Source: Candidatus Skiveiella danica
Lineage (GTDB): Bacteria > Pseudomonadota > Gammaproteobacteria > Burkholderiales > Burkholderiaceae_C
Length of the DNA: 64,000 nucleotides
Assembly: GCA_016721925.1 (NCBI GenBank)
Contig: JADKHE010000009.1
Coordinates: forward strand, 44,407 to 108,406
Direction of reading: 5' to 3'
Shown: in pieces, positions 37,273 through 47,812 of the stretch
Layout: every line of letters begins with the position of its first letter
Numbering within the stretch: the first letter of the stretch is position 1
Notes under the pieces: generated by a model
What the model saw: the letters and a program-made list of their open reading frames with translations, nothing else
The model's database searches: none
What the model was told of the DNA's origin: nothing
Made by a program: the position numbers and the translations under genes

Positions 37273-38855
37273 ATGAACTTCAAGAAGACCCTGCCCGTAA
37301 TGGGTGCGACACTGATTTTGTCCGCAACAGGCCTGATGGCTTGCGCAGACGGCGCGGATCGCCAATCAGGGCGATGCGCTGTCGATGGATCCGCATTCGC
37401 TCAACGAATCCCTGCAACTGTCGGTCACCGGCAACATCTACGAACCGCTGGTGGGCCGTGGCAAGGACCTCGCGCTGGCGCCTGCCTTGGCCACCTCCTG
37501 GAAGCAGACCTCGCCCAACGTGTGGCGATTTGAACTGCGCAAAGGCGTCACTTTCCATGACGGCACGCCGTTTACCGCAGACGATGTGGTGTTCACGCTG
37601 GCGAGAGTCGCCAGGCGAGGGCTCTGACATGAAGAGCAACGTCAACGACATCAAGGAAGTGCGCAAGATCAACGACCATGTGATCGAAATCGAGACCAAG
37701 GCGCCGTTCCCCATTCTGCCCGATGCACTGTCCACGACGTTCATCATGAGCAAGAAGTGGTGCGAGACCAACCAGGCCCAGCGCCCGGTGGACCGCCGCA
37801 AGGGCATCGAGAACGCCGCATCGTTCCGCGCCAACGGCACGGGTCCGTTCCGCGTGCGCGAGCGCCAGCCCAACGTGCGCACCACCGCCGTGCGAAATGG
37901 CAGCTACTGGGGCAAGATCGAAGGCAATGTCGATGAAGTCATCTTCACGCCCATCGGCAACGACGCCACGCGCGTGGCAGCGCTGCTGTCGGGCGAGATC
38001 GACGTCATGGAGCCGGTGCCGCTGCAGGACGTCGATCGCATCAATGCATCGCCCAATGCGAAAGTGCTGGCAGGACCGGAACTGCGCACGATCTTCCTGG
38101 GCATGGACCAGAAGCGTGACGAACTGCTGTTCTCGAACGTCAAGGGCAAGAACCCGTTCAAGGACAAGCGGGTGCGCCAGGCGTTCTACCAGGCGATCGA
38201 CATCGATGGCATCCAGAAGACCGTGATGCGCGGCGCATCCAAACCCACCGCGCTGATGGTGGGCCCCGGCATCAACGGATTCAATGCGGATCAGAACAAG
38301 CGCCTGCCGTATGACCCTGAAGCCGCCAAGAAGCTGCTGGCGGATGCCGGCTATCCCAATGGCTTCGAGGTGGCGCTGAACTGCCCGAATGACCGCTACG
38401 TCAACGATTCCCGCATCTGCCAGACAGTGGCGGCCAACCTGTCGCGCATCAACGTCAAGGTCAACCTGCAGGCCGAGACCAAGGGCACGTACTTCCCCAA
38501 GGTGCTGCGCCGCGACACCAGCTTCTACATGCTGGGGTGGACGCCGACCACGTATGACGCCCACAACGCCCTCAATGCCCTGATGGCCTGCGTGGACGAC
38601 AAGGGCGCCGGCCAGTTCAACCTTGGCAGCTATTGCAATCCGAAAGTTGACCAACTCACCAGGACGATCCAGTCCGAGACCGACAAGACCAAGCGCAACG
38701 CCATGATCAAGGAGGCCTTTGATCTCCATTCCGCCGACATTGGCCATCTGCCGCTGCACCAGCAGGCGCTGGCCTGGGGCATCAACAAGAGGATCGACCT
38801 GGTTCAGCTGGCCGACAACTACATGCCATTCCGCTACATCACTGTCAAGCCATAA
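37273..38855 (+). CDS. ABC transporter solute-binding protein, SBP5 family (second), two frameshifts
   Basis: Paralogue of the first binding protein, about 527 residues when repaired. Start MNFKKTLPVMGATLILSATG is a signal peptide. Frame changes near 37345 (before ARIANQGDALSMDPHSLNES) and near 37612 (between TLAR and EGSDMKSNVNDIKEVRK). The rest is intact to the end (DPEAAKKLLADAGYPNGFEVAL, HLPLHQQALAWGINKRIDLV). Both breaks lie in otherwise conserved sequence and look like single-base errors. Confidence 0.9.
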
Positions 38856-38864
38856 GAAACACCG

Positions 38865-39799
38865 ATGAGTACATCAACCACACCAGCGCCCATGGGGCGG
38901 GTGGCGCGCTTCCTGGACAGCGATATCGGCCACAGCTTTCGCTCCTCCCCGGTGGCGATGGCGGCGGCCCTCATCGCCTTCGTCTGCGTGTTTGCGTCGG
39001 TGTTTGCCGGCTGGGTCGCGCCGCATAATCCGTTCGACCTGACCACGCTGGAGCTCAGCGATGCGCGCCTGACGCCGGCCTGGAGTGAAGGCGGTTTCCC
39101 GCAAGTACCTGCTCGGCACCGACGACCAGGGGCGCGACATCCTGTCCGCGGTGATCTACGGCGCACGGATCTCGCTGGTGGTTGGCGTGGTGTCGGTCAT
39201 CCTGTCGGTGCTGGTGGGTGTGTCGCTGGGGCTGCTTGCGGGTTTTCGCGGCGGCTGGATCGACGCGGCGCTGATGCGCCTGTGCGACGTGATGCTGTCG
39301 TTTCCCCCGATTCTGGTGGCCTTGCTGATTGCAGGTGTGGGGCGCGCCCTGTTCCCCAATGGGGGACGGACTGGCGTTCGGCGTGCTGATCTTTTCCATC
39401 TCGCTCACCGGCTGGGTGCAGTACGCGCGCACGGTGCGGGGCTCGACGCTGGTGGAGCGCAACAAGGAATACGTCCAGGCGGCCCGTGTGACGGGCGTGC
39501 CTTCGCGGCGCATCATGCGCGGCCACGTGCTGCCCAACGTGATGGGCCCGGTGCTGGTGCTGGCCACCATCCAGGTCGCTACGGCCATCATCACCGAGGC
39601 GACGCTGTCATTCCTGGGCGTTGGCGCGCCGCCGACCTCGCCTTCGCTGGGCACGCTGATCCGCATCGGCAACGACTATTTGTTCTCGGGCGAATGGTGG
39701 ATCACCATGTTCCCGGGCCTGATGCTGGTGCTGATCGCGCTGTCGGTCAACCTGCTGGGCGACTGGCTGCGCGACGCGCTGAACCCGCGCCTGCGCTAA
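38865..39799 (+). CDS. Peptide-type ABC transporter permease, DppC-like, two frameshifts
   Basis: Partner of the DppB-like permease, about 311 residues when repaired. N-terminal half with SFRSSPVAMAAALIAFVCVF, then LGTDDQGRDILSAVIYGARISL, LLAGFRGGWIDAALMRLCDV, and the EAA loop VERNKEYVQAARVTGVPSRRI. Frame changes occur in CCC near 39104 and in the GGGGG run near 39362 (one G too many before DGLAFGVLIFSISLTGW). Both are homopolymer-associated. Confidence 0.9.
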
Positions 39800-39815
39800 A
39801 CACGGTCCAAATACG

Positions 39816-40795
39816 ATGAGTCTCTTGCAAGTCAGGAATCTGGTGGTCGAATTCCCGGGCCGACGCGGCACGTTGCGCGCGCTCGACGACATTTCTTTTG
39901 ATATCGCGCCGGGAGAGATCCTCGGTGTCGTGGGTGAATCCGGCGCGGGCAAGTCGCTGACCGGCGCGGCGATCATCGGCCTGCTCGAGCCGCCCGGGCG
40001 GGTGGCCAGCGGGCAGATCCTGCTCGAAGGCCAGCGCATCGACAACCTCGATCATGCGGCGATGCGCCACATCCGGGGCGGAAGATTGGCGCCATCTTTC
40101 AGGATCCGCTGACCTCGCTGAACCCGCTGTACACAGTGGGCCAGCAGCTGGTCGAAACCATCCAGGCGCACCTGCCCGTGAGCGCGGCCGAGGCGCGTGC
40201 GCGCGCGATCAACCTGCTGCAGGACACTGGCATCTCCGCGCCCGAGCAACGCATCGACCACTATCCCCACCAATTCTCCGGCGGCATGCGCCAGCGCGTG
40301 GTGATTGCCCTGGCGCTGGCGGCCGAGCCCAAGCTGATCGTGGCGGACGAACCCACCACGGCGCTGGACGTGTCGGTGCAGGCGCAGATCATCAGTTTGC
40401 TGAAGAACGTCTGCGCCCAGCACGGTGCCGCCGTGATGCTCATCACCCACGACATGGGTGTGATCGCCGAGACCTGTGACCGCGTGGCCGTGATGTACGC
40501 CGGGCGTATCGCCGAGATCGGCCCGGTGCACGAGGTCATCAACATGCCCGCCCATCCTTACACGGCGGGCCTGATGGCCGCCATCCCCGACATGACGCAG
40601 GACCGCGAACGCCTGAACCAGATCGACGGCGCCATGCCCCGCCTGAACGCCATCCCCCAGGGGTGTGCTTACAACCCGCGCTGTCCGCAGGTTTTCGAGC
40701 GGTGCGGGCACGAGCGACCTGACTTGTTGCTGGCCGGCGCCACACGGGCGGCCTGCTGGCTGCATGCCAAGGACCAACAGGGGGTCACGGCATGA
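39816..40795 (+). CDS. Peptide-type ABC transporter ATPase, DppD-like, one frameshift
   Basis: First of the two ATPases, about 326 residues. Walker A GESGAGKSLTGAA near 41-47, then a frame change near 40081 in GGGGCGGA (expected HIRGRKIGAIFQDPLTSLNP). The second part has the signature FSGGMRQRVVIALALA, Walker B LIVADEPTTALDVSVQ, and the C-terminal oligopeptide-transporter zone with CAYNPRCPQVFERC. The end overlaps dppF by 4 bases. Confidence 0.92.
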
Positions 40796-41802
40796 GCACG
40801 ACCCCGCCGAAGTCGCCACTGGTGCAGGCGCGTGACCTGGCCATGTCGTTCGACGTCTCTCCGCCGTGGCTGAACCGCGTGCTGGAGCGCAAGCCGCGCC
40901 AGTATCTGGCCGCGGTCGATGGCGTGAGTTTCGAGATCGAAAAAGGCAAGACGCTGGCGCTGGTCGGCGAGTCGGGCTGTGGCAAGAGCACCGTGGCGCG
41001 CCTGCTGGTGGGGCTGTACGCACCCACGCGCGGCGACTTTCAGTTCGATGGCCTGGACGCGCACGGCATCTTCAAGACGGCCGGCGGGCTCAAGCTGCGC
41101 AGCCGGATCCAGATGATCTTCCAGGATCCCTATGCCAGCCTGAATCCGCGCTGGATCGTGGAAGACATCGTGGGCGAGCCCCTGATCGAGCACGGGCTGA
41201 TCACCGACAAGGATCAGCTCAAGGCCAAGGTGGGCGATCTGCTCAAGTCCGTGGGCCTGTCGCCGCTGGACATGGTGAAGTATCCGCACCAGTTCTCGGG
41301 CGGGCAGCGCCAGCGCATCTCGATCGCCCGCGCGCTGGCCACGCAGCCGGAATTTCTGGTGTGCGACGAGCCGACGTCCGCACTGGACGTGAGCGTGCAG
41401 GCGCAGGTGCTCAACATCATGAAGGACCTGCAGCGCGAGCGCAGCCTCACCTACCTTTTCATTTCGCACAACCTGGCGGTGGTGCGCCACGTGGCCGACC
41501 AGGTGGGCGTGATGTACCTCGGGCGCCTGGTGGAACTGGCCGACAAGCACACGCTGTTTGACAGCCCGCGCCACCCTTACACGCGCATGCTGATCGATGC
41601 GATCCCCAAGATGCACGACACCGGCCGTGCCCGCACGCCGGTGCAGGGCGAGGTGCCCAACCCGTTGAACCCGCCGACCGGTTGCACCTTTCACCCGCGC
41701 TGTCCCCACGTCAACGACCGGTGCAAGTCCACGCGACCGCAATTCCTCGACTTTGCCGGCGTGAAGATCGCCTGCCACGCGGTCGAAGAAGGCCGCATCT
41801 GA
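40792..41802 (+). CDS. Peptide-type ABC transporter ATPase, DppF-like
   Basis: Second ATPase, 336 residues, intact. Walker A GESGCGKSTVARLL, IQMIFQDPYASLNPRW, signature FSGGQRQRISIARAL, Walker B FLVCDEPTSALDVSVQAQ and C-terminal GCTFHPRCPHVNDRC, which contains the cysteines typical of peptide transporter ATPases. ATGA overlap with the preceding gene. It ends the operon 33.3-41.8 kb. Confidence 0.96.
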   Translation: MSTTPPKSPLVQARDLAMSFDVSPPWLNRVLERKPRQYLAAVDGVSFEIEKGKTLALVGESGCGKSTVARLLVGLYAPTRGDFQFDGLDAHGIFKTAGGLKLRSRIQMIFQDPYASLNPRWIVEDIVGEPLIEHGLITDKDQLKAKVGDLLKSVGLSPLDMVKYPHQFSGGQRQRISIARALATQPEFLVCDEPTSALDVSVQAQVLNIMKDLQRERSLTYLFISHNLAVVRHVADQVGVMYLGRLVELADKHTLFDSPRHPYTRMLIDAIPKMHDTGRARTPVQGEVPNPLNPPTGCTFHPRCPHVNDRCKSTRPQFLDFAGVKIACHAVEEGRI

Positions 41803-41843
41803 GTCGGCGCGCGCGAAACGCCCGACAAGGCAGGTGCCTTTTT

Positions 41844-41902
41844 TGCTATTAGTCTGGTAGCGTGTTGTGACCAGCGGACGCTGGGAATGGCCTTTGTTTT
41901 GC
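41844..41902 (+). repeat. Dispersed repeat copy E, abutting the IS
   Basis: Sense copy: GCTATTAGTCTGGTAGCGTG, TTGTGACCAGCGGACGCTGG, GAATGGCC. The last bases (TGTTTTGC, 41895-41902) are the target duplication of the insertion sequence, so the element inserted at the 3' end of this repeat. Confidence 0.8.
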
Positions 41903-43262
41903 GGTTTCTTCCGTTTCGGGTGGCGCGCAACAGCTGGCAATAATGTGTTGACAAACAAACGTCACGCAGGAGAGCCGCATGCAAGAGGCCTTGTTTTGCC
42001 AGGCGCTGGGACTGACATCGCCTGGGCGGTAGAGCGCGTGGCGCTGGATGTTGAGCGCAGTCGAATCGACCTGTACGTCGTCTGGCAGCCAGGAGCGCGC
42101 CGTGCCCGGCCTGTGGCGCAATCGATCAGAAACTGCACGACCACCGCCAACGCAGCTGGCGCCATCTGACTTCTTTCAGTTCGAAGCCCACGTGCACTGC
42201 CAGCTGCCGCGCGTGGCCTGCAGGCAGGCTGCGGCGCCATCACCCAACTCAGGTGCCCTGGGCGCGCGAGGGCAGCCGCTTCACGCTACTGTTTGAGGCG
42301 CTGGGCCTGACGCTGGCGCGCGAGATGCCCGTGGCCGCCTGCGCACGCATCCTTCGCTGCGCGGACAACGCCCTGTGGCGCCAGATCGATGCCCACGTCC
42401 AGCGGGCCCGGGCGCAAGAAAGCTACGCCCGGGTTATCGTCATCGGCATCGACGAGACCAGCTGCGCCAAAGGCCAGCACTACATCACGCTGGTGCACGA
42501 CCTGGAGCAGGCGCGGCTGATCTATGCCACACCCGGCAAAGACGCCAGCACGGTCAAGCGCTTTGTGGGGGGACTTCAAGACCCACAAGGGCAAGCCCGA
42601 GGCCATCGAAGTGGTGTGCATGGACATGTCCAAGGCCTTCATCGCCGGCACGGCCGAGCACTTGCCGGCGGCAGCCGTGGCCTTTGACGGATTTCATGTG
42701 GTGCAGTTGGCCAATCGGGCGGTGGATGCCGTGCGCCGTGAGGAAGCCAGGGGCGAGCACTGGTTGAAGAAGACCCGCTGGTGCTGGCTCAAGGACAAGG
42801 GCCGATGGACGCCCAGGGCGTGACAAGATGGATTGCTGCCCCACACCCGGCTGAAGACAGCGCGGGCGTGGCGGCTGAAGGAGAGGCTGCGCGACATCTG
42901 CAAAGGTACGAACCGATGCGATCGCATGCACGCTGTCGCTCAAGCGGTGGTTGCACTGGGCCCAGCGCAGTCGCTTGGCGCCTTTCAGGAGTTGGCCAGG
43001 ACCATCAGGCAGCACTGGTCCGGCATCGTCAAGGCGTTTGACGCCGCAGGCTTGCACACGGGCTATGTGGAGGCGGTCAACTCGTTGTTGCAAGCGGCCA
43101 AAGCCAAGGCGCGTGGCTACGGCACCACCGATCACTTCATCGCTATGGCCTTCCTGATTGCAGGCAAGCTCAAGCACTTGCCCCTCAATCCGCTTCAGAA
43201 AGCACGCCCTCTCGCCTGACCTCCATCAGAATGTTGCGTGCCACCCGAAACAGAAGAGAACC
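41903..43262 (+). mobile_element. ISL3-family-like insertion sequence, 1360 bp
   Basis: Ends are imperfect inverted repeats of about 32 bp: left GGTTTCTTCCGTTTCGGGTG (from 41903) and, on the minus strand, right GGTTCTCTTCTGTTTCGGGT (from 43262), both continuing into GGC-x-CGCAACA. They differ by one base of length and three substitutions. Flanks carry the same 8 bases, TGTTTTGC, at 41895-41902 and 43263-43270, a target duplication of the length known for ISL3. It contains one frame-disrupted transposase gene. Confidence 0.93.
41979..43219 (+). pseudogene. ISL3-type DDE transposase, several frameshifts and a stop
   Basis: Transposase of about 410 residues in its intact form, now in at least four frames. 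Starting MQEALFCQALGLTSP, it shifts near 42015 (AVERVALDVERSRIDLYVVW), again near 42115 (FFQFEAHVHCQLPRVACRQ), near 42255 (PWAREGSRFTLLFEALG) and near 42568 (FKTHKGKPEAIEVVCMDMSK). A TGA at 42821-42823 interrupts the end of the same frame, which continues LKTARAWRLKERL to QAAKAKARGYG. DDE residues are likely in VIGIDETS, VVCMDMSK and YVEAVNSLL. Sharp ends and an intact target duplication suggest recent insertion, so many breaks may be sequencing errors. Confidence 0.85.
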
Positions 43263-43450
43263 TGTTTTGCTGAAATAATGGACTGATGAACGGCCCTGGA
43301 CCGCGGCGAGAGACCGCCCGAGGTCCAGCGCGTGGCCCCGGCCTGCCTGGTTGGGTTTTCCGAGTGCCGTTTGCTGTTTGTGTTTGCCCTATCATTTGAA
43401 GGCTGCAAACCACGAGACTGACGGGTCAGCGATCACATCGGGAACACATC

Positions 43451-44431
43451 ATGAAGAAGACCATTCTGTTGGCGGCCACCCTGGCCGCATCCATGGGCGC
43501 CGCGGCAGGGGCAAGTCAACATCATCTGCTCGGTTCAGGCCGACTGGTGCAACATGATGGCCACTGTTTATTCGCGCACCACCGGCACCAAGGTCAACAT
43601 GAGCATGAAAGGCTCCGGCGAAGCACTGGCGCAGCTCATTGCCGAGAAGGACAACCCCAAGACTGACATCTGGTTCGGCGGCACGGGCGACCCGCACCTG
43701 CAGGCCGCCGAGCAGGGGCTGACGCTGGAGTACAAGTCGCCCCTGCTGCCGCAGCTCTACCCGTGGGCGCGCAAGCAGGCCGAGGACGCAAAGTACCGCA
43801 CGGTGGGTGTCTACCTGGGCCCCGTGGGCTTCGGCTTCAACACCGAGTTGCTGGCCCGCAAGAAGGCGCAGGCGCCCAAGTCCTGGGCCGACTTGCTCAA
43901 GCCCGAGTACAAGGGCGAGGTGCAGATGGCCAATCCGGCCTCCAGCGGCACAGCGTATACCGTGATTGCCACGCTGGTGCAGATCATGGGCGAAGACAAG
44001 GCCTTCGACTACCTCAAGTCGCTGCACAAGAACATCAGCACCTACACGCGCAGCGGCACCGCGCCGATCAAGGCCGCAGCGCGGGCGAAACCATGGTCTC
44101 GATCAGCTTCGTGCACGACGTCACCACCGAGGCCATCCAGGGCTTTCCTGTGGGTTCCGCCACGCCTTCCGAGGGCACCGGTGCCGAAATCGGCTCCTTG
44201 AGCATCGTCAAGGGCGCGCGGAACATGGAGGTGGCAAAGAAGTTCTACGAATGGGCGTTGACACCCGGCGCGCAGCAGTCCGGCGTGGCCGCCACGCAAT
44301 TCCAGCTGCCCAGCAATTCGGCCACCGCGATCGACCCGCGCATGCCCGATCCGAAGAAGATCAAGCTCATCAACTACGACTACGCCAAGTACGGCGCCTC
44401 GGCCGAGCGGCGCCGCCTGATTGCGAAGTAG
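43451..44431 (+). CDS. ABC solute-binding protein, Fbp/Afu-like, two frameshifts
   Basis: Periplasmic binding protein of the iron/phosphonate/polyamine-type SBP1 group, about 326 residues when repaired. Signal MKKTILLAATLAASMGAAA, then a frame change in GGGG at 43508-43511 before QVNIICSVQADWCNMMATVY. Middle: KTDIWFGGTGDPHLQAAEQG, PVGFGFNTELLARKK, MANPASSGTAYTVIATLVQI. A second change near 44085 precedes GETMVSISFVHDV. The stop TAG at 44429 could itself be an error for a Trp codon, since the frame stays open for 12 more codons to TGA. The ligand is unproven; ferric iron is one candidate. Confidence 0.85.
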
Positions 44432-44513
44432 GAAAATCAATTCCCTGCCGCGCTGATGTCGGCGAGGTGATCCGATCCCTGTCAACCGGGCCGCGAATTC
44501 CGCCCCACCTGCC

Positions 44514-46721
44514 GTGAGCCGCCACCCCGACCAACCCGTCCGTCTGTGGCTCGCCGCGGGCCTGCTGGCCTACCTCGTCCTGCCCTGGTACGCGATCCAG
44601 GACACGGCCTGGTACACCGTGCTGGGCCAGGTCCTGGGCAGGCCGAGACGGCCAGCGGTCTGGTACAGATCCTGTCACACCACCGCGTCTGGCTGCTCCT
44701 GGGCGTGCTGGGGCTGGTTGTGGCGGCCATTGGCCTGGCCGTACCACCGGGCAAGGCGCAAGGTCGCTGGTTCCTCGCGGGCGGCGTATTGGGTTTCGGC
44801 GGACTGCTGGCCAGCGGCTTCATGATCGGCGCCAAAGGCTGGTCGTTCGGAGATCCTCAACAGGGGTTCGGTGAACTGGCGCTGAACCGGTTCGGTATCG
44901 GCATCGGCGCCTTTGTGGCTTTGCTGGCGCTGGTGATGATCGCGGCCTTCGGGGTGGCGCGGCTGGGCTTCTTCAAGGGTGATCTGTTCGTGGCCTCGGC
45001 CGTGGTGGGCTGCTCGGTGCTGCTGCTGCTGTTCATCGCGTTTCCGGTCGTCAGGCGTTGCACGGCGCCTTCCTCAACGGCAGGGGCAGTGGTCCCTGCT
45101 GGCGCTGCAGGAGCGCATCGGCAACGGAAGCGGGTCTGGGGCTGAACTGCCCGGCCGGCGGGTTGCGCTGTGGCGTGGCCTGGAACACGCTGTTCCTGGC
45201 CCTGTGCACCGCCACCGGCACCACCGTGCTGGGCACCATGATGGCGCTGATGGCCGAGCGTAGCGCCAGCGCGCGGGTGCAGACGCCGCTGCGCGTGGTG
45301 GCCCTGCTGCCGATCATCACGCCGCCGTTCGTCGTGGGCCTGGGCCTGATCCTGCTGTTCGGCCGCGCGGGCGTGGTCAACCAGTTCCTCGAATATGCCT
45401 TCGGCGTCCCGCCCACGCGCTGGTTCTACGGGGTGCTGGGCATCTGGATCGCCCAGATGTTCGCGTTCACGCCGATCGCCTTCATGATCATGCGCGGCGT
45501 GGTGCAGGGCGTGGCGCCCAGCCTGGAAGAGGCGGCGCAGACGCTGCGCGCCGACCGCCGCCGCACCTTCTTCACCATCACGCTGCCCTTGCTCAAGCCC
45601 GGCCTGGCCAATGCCTTCCTGGTGGGTTTCATCGAGAGCATGGCGGACTTCGGCAACCCGATCGTGGTGGGCGGGCAGTATTCGGTGCTGTCCACCGACA
45701 TCTTCTTCGCCATCGTCGGCGCCCAGTACGACCAGGGGCGCGCGGCATCGCTGGCCTGGATCCTCACGCTGTTCGCGCTGGGCGTCTTTGCCCTGCAGCG
45801 CGGCTTGCTCGGCAAGCAGAACTACACCACCGTCAGCGGCAAGGGCGACGCCGGCATCCCCATGGCACTGCCCGACAGTGTGCGCCGCGTGCTGAACGCC
45901 GTCGTCTACCCGTGGCTGGCCTTCACCGTCGTGGTCTACCTGTTCGCGTTTGCCGGTGGCTTCGTGCAGACCTGGGGGCGCGACTACACGCTCGCTCAAC
46001 CATTTCAAGACCGCCTTTGCGCTGGAGTGGGGCCAGTTCGGCCTCGTCTGGGCCGGCACGGCCTGGAACTCCCTCTTCACCACGGTCAAGCTCGCCGGGT
46101 TGTCGGCACCGGTCACCGCCGCCACCGGGCTGCTGATCGCCTGGCTGCTGGCGCGCACCGAGTTTCACGGGCGCGGCCTGTTCGAGTTTGTGGCGCTGTT
46201 GGCCTTTGCCATCCCAGGCACCGTGCTGGGCGTGAGCTACATCCTGGCCTTCAACGTGCCGCCGGTGGGAGCTCACCGGCACCGGGCTCATCATCATGCT
46301 GTGCTTCATGTTCCGCAACCTGCCGGTCGGCGTGCGCGCCGGCACCGCGGCCTTCCGCCAGCTCGACAAGTCGCTCGACGAGGCCTCGCTGATGTTGCGC
46401 GCCTCCACCGCGCAAACATTGTTCAACGTGGTGCTGCCGCTGCTGAAGCCGGCGCTCGTGGCGGCGCTGGTGTACAGCTTCGTGCGCGCCATGACCACCG
46501 TCAGCGCCGTGATCTTCCTGGTGACGGCCGAGAACGAACTGGCCACCACCTACATCATCGGGCGTGTCGGCAACGGCGACTACGGCGTGGCGTTGGCCTA
46601 CTGCACGGTGCTGATCGTGCTGATGTCGCTGGCGATTGCGCTGATCCAGTTCCTGGTGGGCGAGCGCAAGCTCGGCCGGCGCAAGACCGGTGCCGCCGCG
46701 GTGGCCGTGCCAGCGATCTGA
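44514..46721 (+). CDS. ABC permease with two fused membrane domains, several frameshifts
   Basis: Inner-membrane permease of the FbpB/AfuB type with two transport domains in one chain, about 735 residues. Start GTG 44514 (LWLAAGLLAYLVLPWYAIQD). Domain 1 contains NTLFLALCTATGTTVLGTMM and the EAA loop PSLEEAAQTLRADRRRTF; domain 2 contains WNSLFTTVKLAGLSAPVTAA and KSLDEASLMLRASTAQTLF. Frame changes are seen near 44640, 45053, 45079-45135 (paired), 45995 and 46267. All fall in otherwise conserved sequence, pointing to sequencing error rather than decay. Confidence 0.86.
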
Positions 46722-46742
46722 ACCCTTCACACCGGAACCACC

Positions 46743-47802
46743 ATGCATCACGGCGTCGAATTCAGGAACATCACCAAGCGTTACGGGCTGCAAGCCTCGG
46801 CGCCGCTGGTCGTCAAGGGCGTCAGTTTCGAAGTGCCCAAAGGCACGCTCACCACCATCCTCGGCCCCTCTGGCTGCGGCAAGACCACGGTGCTGCGCAT
46901 GATTGCCGGACTGGAAATACCCACCGGTGGCCAGATCCTGATGGACGGCAAGGACGTCACCACGCTGGGGCCGGCCGATCGCAACGTCAGCATGATGTTC
47001 CAGAGTTACGCGCTGTTCCCGCACATGAACGTGCTGGAAAACGTGATGTACGGACTCAAGATGTCTGGGGTGGCGCGCGAGGAGGCCCGCGTGCGCGGCA
47101 GCGAGGCCCTGAAGAACGTCGGCCTGGTCGGCTACGACGAGCGCCTGCCCAGCGAGCTCTCCGGCGGCCAGCAGCAGCGCGTGGCGCTGGCGCGCGCCCT
47201 GGTGCTGGAGCCCGCGGTGCTGCTGTTCGACGAGCCGTTGAGCAACCTCGACGCGCCGCCTGCGTCGCGAGATGCGCGAGAAATCCGCAGCCTGCAGCAA
47301 CGCCTCAACCTCACCGTGGCCTATGTCACCCACGACCAGAGCGAGGCGCTGGCCGTGAGCGACCAGATCGTGGTGATGAGCGCCGACGGCCTGATTGCGC
47401 AACGCGGCTCGCCGCGCGAGATGTACGAGTTCCCGCAGAGCGAATTCGTCGCCGGCTTCATGGGAGAGGCCATGCTGTTCCCGGGCGTGGCAGGGGCCGA
47501 CGGGCTGGTCCAGCTCGGGCCGCTGTCGATCACGCCGCGCCATGCGTTGGCGCCCGGCGCGGTGAAAGTGGCGGTGCGGCCCGAGGCCTGGCGCATCCAT
47601 CGCGGCGAGCGGCCGCACGGTGCTGCGGTTGCGGGCAAGCTGCTCAAGGCGGCCTACCTGGGCAGTTTCTTCGAATACACCTTCGAGACGGTGTTGGGCA
47701 ACATTTTCGTCGTATCACCGGATCTGACCCGTGCTGGAGACGGGGGTTGAGGTGGGTCTGGCGTTGGCCGACCATGGGGTGTCGGTGGTCCGGGCCGACT
47801 GA
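46743..47802 (+). CDS. ABC transporter ATPase, Fbp/Pot-like, small frame errors
   Basis: ATPase of the importer, about 353 residues. Walker A GPSGCGKTTVLRMI, Q-loop MMFQSYALFPHMNV, signature LSGGQQQRVALARAL, Walker B VLLFDEPLSNLDA. Directly after this the sequence reads PPASRDAREIRS where RLRREMREEIRS is expected: two compensating indels (about 47262 and 47279). Near 47733 the frame changes again; the normal end is TGA 47800-47802 after VGLALADHGVSVVRAD, not the TGA at 47748. A TOBE-type C-terminal domain is present. Confidence 0.9.
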
Positions 47803-47812
47803 TAATGGCGGG

